DNA of 19,733 nt from Natrinema soli (GTDB taxonomy: Archaea > Halobacteriota > Halobacteria > Halobacteriales > Natrialbaceae). Location of the stretch: assembly GCF_028618695.1 (NCBI RefSeq), contig NZ_JAQIVI010000359.1:1-19733 (forward strand), written 5' to 3'. Of the stretch, positions 1 through 8,159 are shown piece by piece. Numbering within the stretch: position 1 is the first letter of the stretch; every line of letters starts with the position of its first letter. The notes under the pieces are model-generated. The model saw nothing but the letters and a program-made list of their open reading frames with translations, was not told the origin of the DNA and did no database searches. Made by a program: the position numbers and the translations under genes.

Positions 1-1
1 G

Positions 2-541
2 GTCCACGGCTGCGGCGGCGTCGGTCTCTCCGCGGTTCACACCGCCAGCGCCCTGGGCGGGAACGTCATCGCGATCGACGTCGTCCCCGAAAAGCTCGAG
101 TTAGCTCGAGAGCTCGGTGCGATCGAAACGGTCGACTCCGAGCGCGTCGACGACGTTCCCCAGGCGGTGAAGGCTCACACCGAGAAGAGCCGGGGCGTCG
201 ACGTCTCGGTGGACGCGCTCGGCATCGCGGAGACGGTCCAGAACTCGATCAACTCGCTGGGCAAAGGCGGCCAGCATCTCCAGATCGGGATGACGACGTC
301 CGAGGAGGGCGGCGAGGTCTCCGTCCCGGTCGACACCATGGTCACCGACGAGCGCGAGTTCTACGGCTCCTACGGGATGCCGCCCAACGAGTACAACGAC
401 ATCTTCAAAATGATGGACGGCGGGAAGATCGATCCGGGGAAAATCGTCACGGAGACCTGCGCGCTCGAGGACGTCCCCGACGTGATGGACCGACTCGGCG
501 AGTACGAGACGATGGGGATTCCGGTCTGTACCGAGTTCTGA
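2..541 (+). CDS. Zinc-type alcohol dehydrogenase, C-terminal part (5'-truncated by window edge)
   Basis: The open frame runs from base 2 with no start codon, so the N-terminal catalytic domain lies outside the window. The visible 179 residues are the NAD(P)-binding Rossmann domain and C-terminal part of a medium-chain dehydrogenase/reductase. The nucleotide-binding glycine motif GCGGVGL is at residues 3-9 of the fragment. An Asp ends the second beta strand (VIAID), which in this family usually favours NAD over NADP. The later segments (SVDALG, LQIGM, FYGSYG) follow the order expected of zinc alcohol dehydrogenases. Family members oxidise alcohols or reduce aldehydes in the cytoplasm; the substrate cannot be read from this half. 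The gene ends with TGA at 539-541. Confidence in the family is high. Confidence 0.9.
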   Translation, partial: VHGCGGVGLSAVHTASALGGNVIAIDVVPEKLELARELGAIETVDSERVDDVPQAVKAHTEKSRGVDVSVDALGIAETVQNSINSLGKGGQHLQIGMTTSEEGGEVSVPVDTMVTDEREFYGSYGMPPNEYNDIFKMMDGGKIDPGKIVTETCALEDVPDVMDRLGEYETMGIPVCTEF

Positions 542-583
542 ATCGACGCGTCCATCACGTCTCCGTTCGATCGCGAGCCCGCT

Positions 584-985
584 TCAGCGCTCGCTGTTCT
601 CGGCCGGTTGCTCCGGCTTGAGGAAGTATGCGAACGCGACGAGTGCGGCCGTCTCTCGGTCGAGGCTGATCACCTCACCGAAGCCGTCGATCAGACCGAC
701 GATCGGCTCGTCGTCACTGTAGGCGATAGCGCGGCGAATTCCGCAGTGGCGGTCGGCGACGCCATCCTCACGCTCCATCGCGTCGACGAGCGCGTGCATG
801 GTCGCCTCGAGGTACTCGATGCGACGTTCGTGGGACAGGTCCGAGAGGTCGAACGCCGACAGGCCATCCATATACTCGCTGGCCTCGGGTTCGTACCCGA
901 GCGTCGCACCGCTGTCGTGATCGTGGGCTGCCGTATTCAGCTTCCGCTGCAGGTATCGATCCGCCCAGTCGGTTGTGGCTGTCAT
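584..985 (-). CDS. Conserved hypothetical haloarchaeal protein
   Basis: I do not recognise a named family. The frame is open from 1051, but I prefer the ATG at 985 (MTATTDWADRYLQ), because the 22 residues upstream are low-complexity Ala/Thr and do not resemble the acidic remainder. This gives 133 residues. The protein is soluble and acidic, mostly helical in appearance, with a central segment (HERRIEYLEATMHALVDAME) that could be a long helix. There is no signal peptide or membrane segment. It is divergent from the ABC transporter genes that start at 1169, with a spacer of about 180 bp in which TATA-like AT-rich bases occur near 1070-1082. No function is proposed. Confidence 0.6.
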   Translation of the reverse strand: MTATTDWADRYLQRKLNTAAHDHDSGATLGYEPEASEYMDGLSAFDLSDLSHERRIEYLEATMHALVDAMEREDGVADRHCGIRRAIAYSDDEPIVGLIDGFGEVISLDRETAALVAFAYFLKPEQPAENSER

Positions 986-1168
986 CTGTAGTCGGTTGTC
1001 CGCGGTGGCCGGTGCCGTTGTCGCCGCTCGATTCCCCATCGGGCACAGCATCTACCTATGCGTAATGCTAGCACACTATAGGAGATAAGCGTACCCGTCG
1101 GGCTACAGCCGGTCATCGGACCGCAGCCTGACCACCACAGCAATGGTGTCACGTCGTCAATAGTCGGT

Positions 1169-2167
1169 ATGGCTGCAATCGAACTCGAGGGGCTCACGAA
1201 GGACTACGGGGAGGTGCTCGCCACCGACGGCGTGACGTTCGACGTCGAGCGGGGGGAGATCTTCGGCTACCTCGGCCCGAACGGCGCGGGGAAGACGACG
1301 ACGATCCGGACGTTGCTCGGATTCATCTCGCCGACCGCCGGCACGGCGCAACTGCTGGGATGCGACGTCACCGACGAGGGGGACCTCCTCGAGGTCAAGC
1401 GGCGACTCGGCTATCTCCCCGACAGCCCGGCGTTCGACGAGACGGCGACGGGGCGCGAGATCCTCGACCTGCACGCGTCAATCAAGGGCGACGAGCGCAG
1501 CGGGGAGCTACTCGACCTGTTCCAGCCGCCGCTTGATCGACCGGTGCGGAAGTACTCCCGGGGAAACGTCCAGAAACTGGGGCTCGTGACGACGTTCATG
1601 CACGATCCCGAACTGGTGATCCTGGACGAGCCGACGAGCGGGTTGGATCCCCTGTTACAACAGCGGTTTACGGAGTTCCTCCGCGCTGAACGAGAGCGCG
1701 GGCTCACGGTATTTTTCTCTTCGCACATCCTGAGCGAGGTGCGAAAGCTGTGCGACCGCGTCGGCGTCATTCGGAACGGCCGGCTCGTGACCGTCGAACC
1801 GGTGGAATCGCTCCTGTCGAGGAGCGGCAAGTTCGTCCGTCTGCACGCCGCCGAGTCGATTCCGGCTCACGCCCTCGAGATCGACGGCGTCCACGGCCTC
1901 GAGTCCGAGCGCGGTGCCGGGTCGAGCGCCGGATCGAGCGACGGGACCGAATACGCGTTCACGTTCACCGGCGATATCAACACGCTGCTCGATCGACTTC
2001 GGGAGTATCGATTGCTCGATTGCTCGATCGAGGAAGCGCCGCTCGAGGAGGTCTTCATGCGGTTTTACGGCGACGAGAGGACGGACGCCGGCTCGACTGA
2101 TGGCGATCGAGTCTCCGCCGGTGCCAGTGCGACGGACAACGGTGTCGGGGGTGACGGCGATGTTTGA
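1169..2167 (+). CDS. ABC transporter ATP-binding protein (ABC-2 type exporter)
   Basis: The protein has 332 residues and carries the full ABC ATPase motif set. Walker A is GPNGAGKTT (36-44), the signature region is YSRGNVQKLGL (129-139), Walker B is LVILDEP (149-155), the D-loop is SGLD (157-160) and the switch His is H186. The domain ends near residue 220. A variable C-terminal region of about 110 residues follows, with a Gly/Ser/Asp-rich tail, as in CcmA/NatA-like export ATPases. It would hydrolyse ATP at the inner face of the membrane to power the permease encoded next. The two genes overlap by eight bases (ATG at 2160, TGA ending at 2167), which suggests translational coupling. The cargo is not evident from the sequence. 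Confidence 0.93.
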   Translation: MAAIELEGLTKDYGEVLATDGVTFDVERGEIFGYLGPNGAGKTTTIRTLLGFISPTAGTAQLLGCDVTDEGDLLEVKRRLGYLPDSPAFDETATGREILDLHASIKGDERSGELLDLFQPPLDRPVRKYSRGNVQKLGLVTTFMHDPELVILDEPTSGLDPLLQQRFTEFLRAERERGLTVFFSSHILSEVRKLCDRVGVIRNGRLVTVEPVESLLSRSGKFVRLHAAESIPAHALEIDGVHGLESERGAGSSAGSSDGTEYAFTFTGDINTLLDRLREYRLLDCSIEEAPLEEVFMRFYGDERTDAGSTDGDRVSAGASATDNGVGGDGDV

Positions 2168-2948
2168 ACTGACGCGGTACGACGGCCGGCATCGGATTCG
2201 CGGCAGTCTCGCCCTCTCGATCGGGCTGTCCCTGCTCGCTGCGATGGTCATCTGGGTGTACCCCTCGTTCGAGGCCGAGGTCGATCTGGATCAGCTCCTG
2301 GCCGCCTATCCGGAACCGATCTTGCAGGTGATGGGTGTCCAGACGATGGCGAGTCTGGGCGGCTTCCTCTCGTTCGAACTCTACACGTTCGGATGGATCA
2401 TCCTGCTCGGCCTGTATCTGGCCTACGCCACGGCGGGGACGATCGCCGACGACGTCGATCGCGGGCGGATGGACGTCCTGTTGTCGATGCCGATCTCCCG
2501 CCGGCGACTGGTCGCCGAGCGCTTCGCCGCGATGGCCGTCCCGATCGTCGGCGCGAACGTTCTGCCACCGGTCGTCGTCTACGTCGGTGCGCGACTGATC
2601 GACCACCCCCTCGCCGCCGCGGACGTGCTCGCGGTCCACCTGCTTTCGATCCCCTATCTGTTCGCCTGTGCCGGGATCGGCCTGCTCGCGTCGGTCGTCT
2701 TCGATCGGGCAGCGATCGCCCAGCGCGTCGCTCTCGGCGTCACCTTCGCGCTGTTCCTGTCGGAATCGCTGTTGTCCGGGACCGACGCCGAAGCCGTTGG
2801 GGCAATCGCACCCATGCGCTACTACGATCCGAACGCGGTCCTGCTCGAGGGGACGTACGACCTCGCCGGTGCGGGGATTCTCGTCGCCATGACCCTCGTC
2901 CTCCTGGTCGCGGCTCAGCTCTGGTTCGGCCGGAGCGACATTCCGTGA
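2160..2948 (+). CDS. ABC-2 type transporter permease
   Basis: The protein has 262 residues and starts at the ATG overlapping the ATPase stop (MFELTRYDGRHRIRG). The longer open frame upstream is just the alternate frame of the ATPase. About six hydrophobic segments are visible: residues 18-35, 75-100, 120-145, 160-185, 192-212 and 238-258. The cytoplasmic loop after the second segment contains DDVDRGRMDVLLSMPISRRRL, matching the typical ABC-2 permease pattern in which a membrane segment is followed by a short loop ending in LSxPISR. This is the membrane half of the exporter encoded with the preceding ATPase. Substrate unknown. The two subunits probably assemble as a 2+2 complex, by analogy with the family. 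Confidence 0.88.
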   Translation: MFELTRYDGRHRIRGSLALSIGLSLLAAMVIWVYPSFEAEVDLDQLLAAYPEPILQVMGVQTMASLGGFLSFELYTFGWIILLGLYLAYATAGTIADDVDRGRMDVLLSMPISRRRLVAERFAAMAVPIVGANVLPPVVVYVGARLIDHPLAAADVLAVHLLSIPYLFACAGIGLLASVVFDRAAIAQRVALGVTFALFLSESLLSGTDAEAVGAIAPMRYYDPNAVLLEGTYDLAGAGILVAMTLVLLVAAQLWFGRSDIP

Positions 2949-3102
2949 GACTCGAGAATCGATCTCGCGGCCCGATTCACGCCTCGCCGTTCCGACTTCC
3001 GTCTCGCACCCTCGGTTCACATCTCGATAGCCCGATTCACGCGAGCGACACGGCCGTGTCGCGCCACCGATCGAGTTCGACCCGGGTGAGCGGACTTCTC
3101 CG

Positions 3103-4140
3103 ATGCGCTATTACGATCCGTCCACCAACGGTCGGACGATGCGTTCCAGAGAGTGGGTGCAGCGCCATCAGATTCTCGTCTACGCGGTCGCGGTCGCACT
3201 CGCCGTCGGAATCGGTGTGGGCCGGCCGGCGACTGCGCCGCTCTTCGAGCGACTCATCACCCCCGTCCTGGCGGTGTTGCTGTACGCGACCTTCCTCGAG
3301 ATCCCGTTCGGCCGATTTCGCGATGCGTTCACCAACGGTCGGTTCATGGCCGGGGCACTCGGGCTGAACTTCCTCGTCGTCCCGGTCGTCGTCTACGGGC
3401 TCACCCGGTTTCTCCCGCAGGAGCCGGTCGTCCTCGTCGGCGCGTTCATGGTGTTGTTGACGCCCTGTATCGATTACGTGATCCCGTTTACGGAACTCGC
3501 CGACGGGGACGCCGAGCAGATCACCGCCGCGACGCCGGCGCTCTTGCTCCTGCAGTTGCTCCTCCTGCCGCTCTACCTCTGGCTGTTCATGGGGAGTCGG
3601 ATCGCGACAGTCGTCGATCCCGAACCGTTCCTCGAGGCGTTCCTCCTCCTCATCGCCCTGCCGCTGACGCTCGCGTGGCTCACCGAACTGGGTGCGACGC
3701 GCTCGCGGATCGCTCGCGGATGGCAGTCGGCGATGGGGTGGCTTCCCGTCCCGATGATGGGGGTGACCCTGCTGGTCGTGATCGCCTCACAGCTCCCCCG
3801 CGTTCAGGATTCGATCGGGCAGATCGCGGCGGTCGTCCCGGTGTACGTCGCGTTCCTCGTCGTCATGCCGATTCTCGGCCGAGTGGCGGCCGGCGTGCTT
3901 CGGCTGGAGATCGGTGAAAGCCGCGCGCTCGTCTTCACCGCCGTGACGCGGAACTCGCTGGTCGTGTTGCCGCTGGCGCTCGCGCTCCCGGCGGGCTACG
4001 AGCTGGCACCGGCGGTCGTCGTCACGCAGACGCTCGTGGAACTGACGGGCATGGTCGCCCTCACTCGAGTGGTACCGGCGTGGCTCGTCCCGGAATCCCC
4101 GGGACCGAAATCGGCCCCTGCTATTGCGCCGGACGAGTGA
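3103..4140 (+). CDS. Arsenite/bile-acid symporter superfamily (ACR3-like) membrane transporter
   Basis: The protein has 345 residues and about ten hydrophobic segments across its whole length, with little soluble sequence. The segments MVLLTPCIDYVI and TAVTRNSLVVLPLALALP match, in place and character, the two discontinuous-helix regions of the bile acid:sodium symporter/ACR3 arsenite efflux superfamily. The Cys in TPCID is in the position of the conserved Cys of ACR3 proteins. Haloarchaeal relatives are commonly annotated as arsenic resistance proteins, but no arsR or arsC gene lies beside it here, so the substrate is uncertain. The start could be the ATG at 3103 or at 3139 (MRSREWVQRH); the second begins closer to the first membrane segment. 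It stands alone, convergent with the following regulator with only eight bases between them. Confidence 0.8.
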   Translation: MRYYDPSTNGRTMRSREWVQRHQILVYAVAVALAVGIGVGRPATAPLFERLITPVLAVLLYATFLEIPFGRFRDAFTNGRFMAGALGLNFLVVPVVVYGLTRFLPQEPVVLVGAFMVLLTPCIDYVIPFTELADGDAEQITAATPALLLLQLLLLPLYLWLFMGSRIATVVDPEPFLEAFLLLIALPLTLAWLTELGATRSRIARGWQSAMGWLPVPMMGVTLLVVIASQLPRVQDSIGQIAAVVPVYVAFLVVMPILGRVAAGVLRLEIGESRALVFTAVTRNSLVVLPLALALPAGYELAPAVVVTQTLVELTGMVALTRVVPAWLVPESPGPKSAPAIAPDE

Positions 4141-4148
4141 CTCGCGCG

Positions 4149-4814
4149 TTACGGCGACCGACCGTCCGGATACACCGTGTTCTCGATGAGCGTCTCGACG
4201 CCGCGCCGGAACCGTTCCGATGTCGCGTTCGGCGAGATGCCGAGTCGCTCGCCGAGTTCGGCGAGCGAACGCGACCGCGGAATGTCGAGGTAGCCGGCGT
4301 CGACGGCGGCGACGAGCGCTTCGCGCTGCCGGTCCGTTACCCCGTACTGAAAGCGAGAGCCGTCGGCGGTCTCGCGCGCGTCCTGTAACCGTCGGAGTTC
4401 GACGTCGAGATCCCGATCAACGAAGAAGGCGTGAAACCGCTCGAGCGCCTCGCTGCTGGGAAACGCGGCGCGAAAGTGCCATCCCTCGTGCGTCGCGGTT
4501 ACCTCCCGTAAGACACTGCCTTCTTCGATCACGGTCGGATAGACGCTCGCCCGCTTCCCGTCGTCCGTTAACTCGAGTTGGTAGAGGCGGCGGTCGTCGA
4601 ACTCGGCCACCTGCAGGGGTGCGTTGACGGTCGGGTCTGCCTCGAGACCGGCGTCGAACGCCGCCACCTCTCCGTCGACCCAGACGAGCATCTGGTGGTC
4701 TCCGTCTTCGGTGAGGTCTGACTGTTCCCACGTGACTTTCGTATTCGGAGCGTGCGAGAGCGTTTCACGGAGGATAGAGTAGTCGATGAGGAGCGTCGCA
4801 AGTAGCATCACCAT
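4149..4814 (-). CDS. Bat-type HTH transcriptional regulator
   Basis: The protein has 221 residues in two parts. Residues about 1-150 resemble the sensor region found ahead of bacterio-opsin-activator HTH domains in haloarchaea, a mixed alpha/beta fold without an obvious cofactor motif. Residues about 158-215 form the HTH: the segment begins YGVTDRQREAL, continues with a helix ending DIPRSRSLAELGERLGIS, and ends with the recognition helix NATSERFRRGVETLI. This matches the HTH_10 family (PF04967). It would bind DNA as a cytoplasmic regulator; its targets are unknown. It is divergent from the small winged-helix gene at 4950, across about 135 bp. The ATG at 4814 is used; a second in-frame ATG is two codons later. 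Confidence 0.85.
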   Translation of the reverse strand: MVMLLATLLIDYSILRETLSHAPNTKVTWEQSDLTEDGDHQMLVWVDGEVAAFDAGLEADPTVNAPLQVAEFDDRRLYQLELTDDGKRASVYPTVIEEGSVLREVTATHEGWHFRAAFPSSEALERFHAFFVDRDLDVELRRLQDARETADGSRFQYGVTDRQREALVAAVDAGYLDIPRSRSLAELGERLGISPNATSERFRRGVETLIENTVYPDGRSP

Positions 4815-4949
4815 GAGATACCGCTGATACGTATCGGTGTGGCTTCTCCGTTTCGGCCCCGTTCCTCACGGAGGATCGCGACCGTCGTAAAAAAGGCCGT
4901 GAATACTGACGCCCCGCTCCTATCCGGTGGGACCCTTCATTGGTAGGTG

Positions 4950-5309
4950 ATGACTGACCAAGACGGAGCGGAGAGCGAGGACTCCGCCCCGATAGATTCG
5001 TCTTTTATCGCGTTGAGTGAGCCGTCCCGTCGGTCCCTCTGTCGGTACGCGATACGGACGGAGACGGAGCGCGTTTCGCGCGAGGAGCTCGTCGACTACG
5101 TCGCCGAACGAGCACCGGAGCCGGTCGCGGCGGACGCCGACCGGCGAACCGTCGCGTTGGAACTCCATCACGTCCATCTGCCGAAGCTGGCCAACGCTGG
5201 ACTGATCGAGTACGATCGGCAACGCGGCGTCGTTCACATCGATCGCGCGACGCTCGCGGAACGCCTCGAGCGGGTCCGTGCGACGATCGCGGACTTACAG
5301 GACGTGTAA
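4950..5309 (+). CDS. Small winged-helix protein, DUF7344-like
   Basis: The protein has 119 residues from ATG 4950; a GTG immediately before it is also in frame. After a disordered acidic stretch of about 20 residues, the pattern FIALSEPSRRSLCRYA is followed by a charged helix. The segments LHHVHLPKLANAGLIEYD and VVHI correspond to a winged-helix recognition helix and wing. This layout is that of the haloarchaeal DUF7344 family, whose members are presumed DNA-binding regulators. The last 25 residues form a helix (LAERLERVRATIADL) that could dimerise. Direct partners are unknown, but it is divergent from a bat-type regulator, so the two may share a control region. A TATA-like run of A residues near 4889-4895 sits in the spacer. 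Confidence 0.8.
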   Translation: MTDQDGAESEDSAPIDSSFIALSEPSRRSLCRYAIRTETERVSREELVDYVAERAPEPVAADADRRTVALELHHVHLPKLANAGLIEYDRQRGVVHIDRATLAERLERVRATIADLQDV

Positions 5310-5361
5310 GGGAGCCGGTAAACAGGTGGGCTTTCGCCTCGCACCGTCTGTAACGACGGCG

Positions 5362-6057
5362 TCAGACCACGTCACCGCGCACCGTCACGCCGTCCTGTCG
5401 CTCGCGCCAGGCGTGGAGCTCTTGGGCCGCCGCTTCGGACTCGTCGTCGTCCAGTCCGAGCATCTCGAGCGCCGCGGACAGCGTCGGCAGGGCGAGCTCG
5501 CTCTCGCGGAGCTTCCGGAACGCCTCCTCGCTTCTGGTGCCGTCGGCCCAGAGACAGACGCCGCGGGGGTCGAGTAGCTGCGTGTAATCCTCGCGCAACT
5601 GCGCCCCGCGCAGCCGTTGGGTCACGTTGTCCTCGAACGGCGAGTTACAGACCTCGAGATGGATCGGTTCGTCGTCCTCGAGGAGGTGGGCCGCGAGACA
5701 CTGCTCGGGCGCGGCGTGGCCGTTCGCGTTCGCCCGCAGAAAGTGAGGGTACTCGCGGGCCCAGTCGGCCCGGACGGTCTTGCCGACGCCCTCGATTCCG
5801 TGGGAGTCCCGGAACCGGGCCTCGGGATCCGATGTCTCGCCGTTACCGTCCGCGCTCGAGGCCGTCGGCTCGCTGTCGTCGCGCATGAGGATGTCCTTCG
5901 TCACGTAGACGTCCAGTCGCTCGACGGGATCGAGGCCGAGCGCCACGTCGCCGACGGCCCACACCTCGCGAACGGGCACCGGCATTCGCTCGTCCTCGAC
6001 GGCGTCGACCAATCCCTCGAGACGGTCGACCGCGCGCTCCCGTTCGAATCCACTCAT
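5362..6057 (-). CDS. Conserved haloarchaeal protein (probably DUF7095 family)
   Basis: The protein has 231 residues and is soluble and acidic. The N-terminal part (VDRLEGLVDAVEDERMPVPV, then EVWAVGDVALGLDPVERLDV) resembles a nucleotidyltransferase-like or ribosome-associated opening that I associate with a family restricted to haloarchaea, probably DUF7095. The centre has two Cys (in PEQCLAAHL and LEVCNSPF), and the C-terminal third is helical with a run of Glu. The segment around residues 62-80 (SEPTASSADGNGETSDPEA) is low complexity and likely a species-specific insertion. No catalytic motif can be assigned. The gene is convergent with the DUF7344-like gene, about 50 bp away. Start ATG at 6057 with no closer alternative. 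Confidence 0.8.
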   Translation of the reverse strand: MSGFERERAVDRLEGLVDAVEDERMPVPVREVWAVGDVALGLDPVERLDVYVTKDILMRDDSEPTASSADGNGETSDPEARFRDSHGIEGVGKTVRADWAREYPHFLRANANGHAAPEQCLAAHLLEDDEPIHLEVCNSPFEDNVTQRLRGAQLREDYTQLLDPRGVCLWADGTRSEEAFRKLRESELALPTLSAALEMLGLDDDESEAAAQELHAWRERQDGVTVRGDVV

Positions 6058-6153
6058 TACGCGGTTCTGGGGTCCCGAGTCGCAAAACGGTTTCCCGTTC
6101 GCGCGTCGGTGCTGACGGAGGAGCCGAATTCGACGCGGCTATAGTCCGTGCGT

Positions 6154-6627
6154 TTACGCTCCTTTGGATCGGTCCGTCGTCACGTAGACGGCCTTCCGGA
6201 CGGTCGCGTGAACAGTCCCGTCCCCGTCGACGAGTTCGACTGTGTAGTGGCGATCGACGGAATCGGTTTCCGCAGCCGCGAGTTCGGCGCGAATCGCCTC
6301 GATCTCCTCGTCGGTTATCGTAAACGTTGCGTACAGCGTCTCCTGACCGGGCTTTTTGAACCGGATCTCGGCCTCCCTGTCCCAGACGACGTAGCCGTCG
6401 CCGAGGTTCTTCAGGAGCATCATCATGTAAAACGGGTCGACGGCGGCGTACATGCTCCCCCCGAAGATCGTTCCGACGTAATTCTTCGTCCGCCAGTTCA
6501 GGGGGAGTTTCACGCGGACCTCCGTCCAGTCTGGCGCGATGTGGGTGACGCGAGCACCGGTTCCGCGGTAGGCCGGAAAGAGGTTGAACCCGATCCGATA
6601 GAGACGAGCGCGCACTGACTCGAGCAT
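6154..6627 (-). CDS. Hotdog-fold DUF4442 domain protein (thioesterase-like)
   Basis: The protein has 157 residues with the DUF4442/PaaI-like hotdog layout. An N-terminal helix region is followed by beta strands (VTHIAPDWTEVRVKLPL), then the central hotdog helix motif YVGTIFGGSMYAAVDPFYMMM at residues about 50-70, then strands ending VTITDEEIEAIR and YTVELVDGDG. Hotdog proteins of this type usually act on acyl-CoA or related thioesters, but DUF4442 substrates are not established. It lies downstream of the insertion sequence (6716-8358), which separates it from its original neighbour, the hydrolase at 8417. Both genes read away from the inserted element, so the insertion landed in a divergent spacer and probably replaced or altered the promoter region. 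Confidence 0.88.
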   Translation of the reverse strand: MLESVRARLYRIGFNLFPAYRGTGARVTHIAPDWTEVRVKLPLNWRTKNYVGTIFGGSMYAAVDPFYMMMLLKNLGDGYVVWDREAEIRFKKPGQETLYATFTITDEEIEAIRAELAAAETDSVDRHYTVELVDGDGTVHATVRKAVYVTTDRSKGA

Positions 6628-6718
6628 GTCTCCATTCTCTCAGGGGTCGACGAAAGCCGTTTGCAAACGCTGAGCACGTGTTCGACCGTTGGATCCGACG
6701 CTACCGGCACCACTTGTT

Positions 6719-6880
6719 TGACATCCTCACCACGGCTAAGGCCGTGGGATTCCTCCCGTGGGGGTCCCGGCTCATGCTACCACCACGTGAGCGACTTTCT
6801 CCTATGCGTGGATACTCCGGTTTGTGTGCTCCTCGTTGGGACGGTGAGAGTGTGATGTCTCCGACCATGAATGGTCGTCC
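6719..6880 (-). ncRNA. Probable omega (reRNA) guide RNA of TnpB
   Basis: In characterised TnpB systems the guide RNA comes from the 3' end of tnpB plus the right end of the element, with the guide made of flanking host sequence. Here the region downstream of the tnpB stop has a GC-rich stretch and then the terminal hairpin at 6730-6747, followed on the minus strand by GAGGATGTCAA. The bases below about 6718 would supply the guide. This is inference from family knowledge; the 5' end of the RNA is not visible and the coordinates are rough. Confidence 0.4.
6730..6747. repeat. Right-end hairpin of the insertion sequence
   Basis: Arms CCACGGC and GCCGTGG enclose a TAAG loop. It lies downstream of tnpB and next to TTGACATCC (6718-6726 on the plus strand), a setting typical of the right end of these elements. 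Confidence 0.7.
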
Positions 6881-8118
6881 CACTTGAGGCACACGGGCCG
6901 TGCCATCGGCCGGGCTACAGTTTCGTGCCATTGACGAGACACAAAGTGTCTCGTTCGCCAATCAGAACTCTCCGAGTTCTGATGACGTCTCAGGAACGTT
7001 TCGCTCGCTACGAGGTCCGCGTGACCCTCGAAACCGCAGGGACATGTGAGCGTATCTTGGTGCCGAGTCGTGTCCTCGATCGAACCGCAGTTCGGACACA
7101 TCTGCGACGTCCAGGCTTCCGAGCGAACCTCGACCGTGATACCGTACTCTTTGGCTGTACAGGCGAGGCGATCGATGAACTTTCGGAATGCCCAGAAATT
7201 GTGCAGTTTCTCGTTTGTTTGGACCGACCAATGTGTCTCGAGGATGTCGGTTAGGTCACCAACGTACACCGTCGAAACACCCTCGGCGTACAGCCGTTCG
7301 ATCAGATCGCGGGCGAGCGCCTCTTGGGCGTGGTCGCGTCGTCGCGTCCGCTGTCGATGCAAGCGGCTGATCCGCTTGCTTGTTCGGTGCTGATCGTCCA
7401 ACCTCGATTGGAACTCGGAGATTCGCTGTGTGGTTTCGCGAAACCGCTCGAACAGATCGCGACCTTCGTACAGGTACTGCTCGCCGGTCGTCGTTGTACA
7501 GGCAACGATGTTGTTCGCACCGATATCCAGAGCAGCCGATTCCTCGGCTAATGGTGAATCCAGTCGAGAATCGTCGACAGTAACTGGCTGAAAGGCCCTA
7601 AATTGGTCCGAACGTTTGTCGTAGTACAGTTCTAATCGGCCCTGCTTGCCGTCCCACTTTGGATTGCCAGCGACTTCGAGACGTAGGCGTTCGTAATACC
7701 CAAGCCCGTATTTCTCTTTCAGGTCCTGGCCGACCGGAATCTCGAGACGAGATCGATCTCCCATCTTGAGCGTGTACTGATCGTTGCGGATGTAGGTCCG
7801 CAACTCCCGGCCGTCGTCTTCGTTGCCCCAGTAACCAGGGGTTCGGGCACCTTCGCCGTTTTCTGTGGCAGCGAAGAATGACTTCCAGGCGCTCCGATTC
7901 TTCCGGATCACCTGTTGGGCAGTGGCGCTCCCGAGAACACCGACGTACTTCTTGCGGTAATCCTCGGTATCCCAGACGCTTTCGCCATCGAAGTACTGCT
8001 GGCGTCGTTCGTAGGTGAGCTCGTTCCAGAGACTAGCGGAAGCGTCCAACAGTTCGCGGAGCAGTTGCTCGTCCTGTTCGGAGCGAGCACGTACCGCGAA
8101 GGTGTTGGTTCGCTTCAT
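6802..8118 (-). CDS. tnpB: TnpB, RNA-guided endonuclease of IS200/IS605-type element
   Basis: The protein has 438 residues, typical for a haloarchaeal TnpB, and the frame is intact. The RuvC-I Asp is D198 (AALDIG). The four-Cys zinc ribbon is C341, C344, C359 and C361 (CPNCG and CPCG). The RuvC-III Asp is D368 (HADL). The usual RuvC-II Glu is absent: the aligned motif reads VYVGDL with Gly at 287. The N-terminal WED/REC region (1-190) and a basic helix ([14 protein letters not shown], 253-266) are present. Characterised TnpB proteins cut DNA matching a guide RNA made from the element's right end and so help retain the element. The C-terminal tail after residue 380 is variable and ends [10 protein letters not shown]. 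It is divergent from a small RHH gene. Confidence 0.92.
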   Translation of the reverse strand: MKRTNTFAVRARSEQDEQLLRELLDASASLWNELTYERRQQYFDGESVWDTEDYRKKYVGVLGSATAQQVIRKNRSAWKSFFAATENGEGARTPGYWGNEDDGRELRTYIRNDQYTLKMGDRSRLEIPVGQDLKEKYGLGYYERLRLEVAGNPKWDGKQGRLELYYDKRSDQFRAFQPVTVDDSRLDSPLAEESAALDIGANNIVACTTTTGEQYLYEGRDLFERFRETTQRISEFQSRLDDQHRTSKRISRLHRQRTRRRDHAQEALARDLIERLYAEGVSTVYVGDLTDILETHWSVQTNEKLHNFWAFRKFIDRLACTAKEYGITVEVRSEAWTSQMCPNCGSIEDTTRHQDTLTCPCGFEGHADLVASETFLRRHQNSESSDWRTRHFVSRQWHETVARPMARPVCLKWDDHSWSETSHSHRPNEEHTNRSIHA

Positions 8119-8159
8119 TCGCCGTAACGTCTATAACGTCTGTATGTCTATTAAGTCTT
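8119..8159. promoter_or_regulatory. Shared divergent promoter with four tandem GTCT repeats
   Basis: The 41 bp between the tnpB start and the RHH start contain GTCT at 8129, 8138, 8146 and 8155, with spacings of 9, 8 and 9. Extended units are AACGTCTATA, AACGTCTGTA, TATGTCTATT and TAAGTCTTAT. A TATA-like TATAA at 8132-8136 lies about 26 bases before the RHH ATG (leaderless arrangement), and TTAATA near 8149-8154 (minus strand) lies about 34 bases before tnpB. RHH proteins often bind short tandem repeats, so autoregulation is likely; this is inference. Confidence 0.6.

Noticed and set aside
2055..3020. Long minus-strand open frame opposite the ABC permease
   Set aside because: It is the antisense shadow of the permease: Arg/Asp/Gln-rich without hydrophobic or family motifs, while the plus strand carries clear ABC-2 features.
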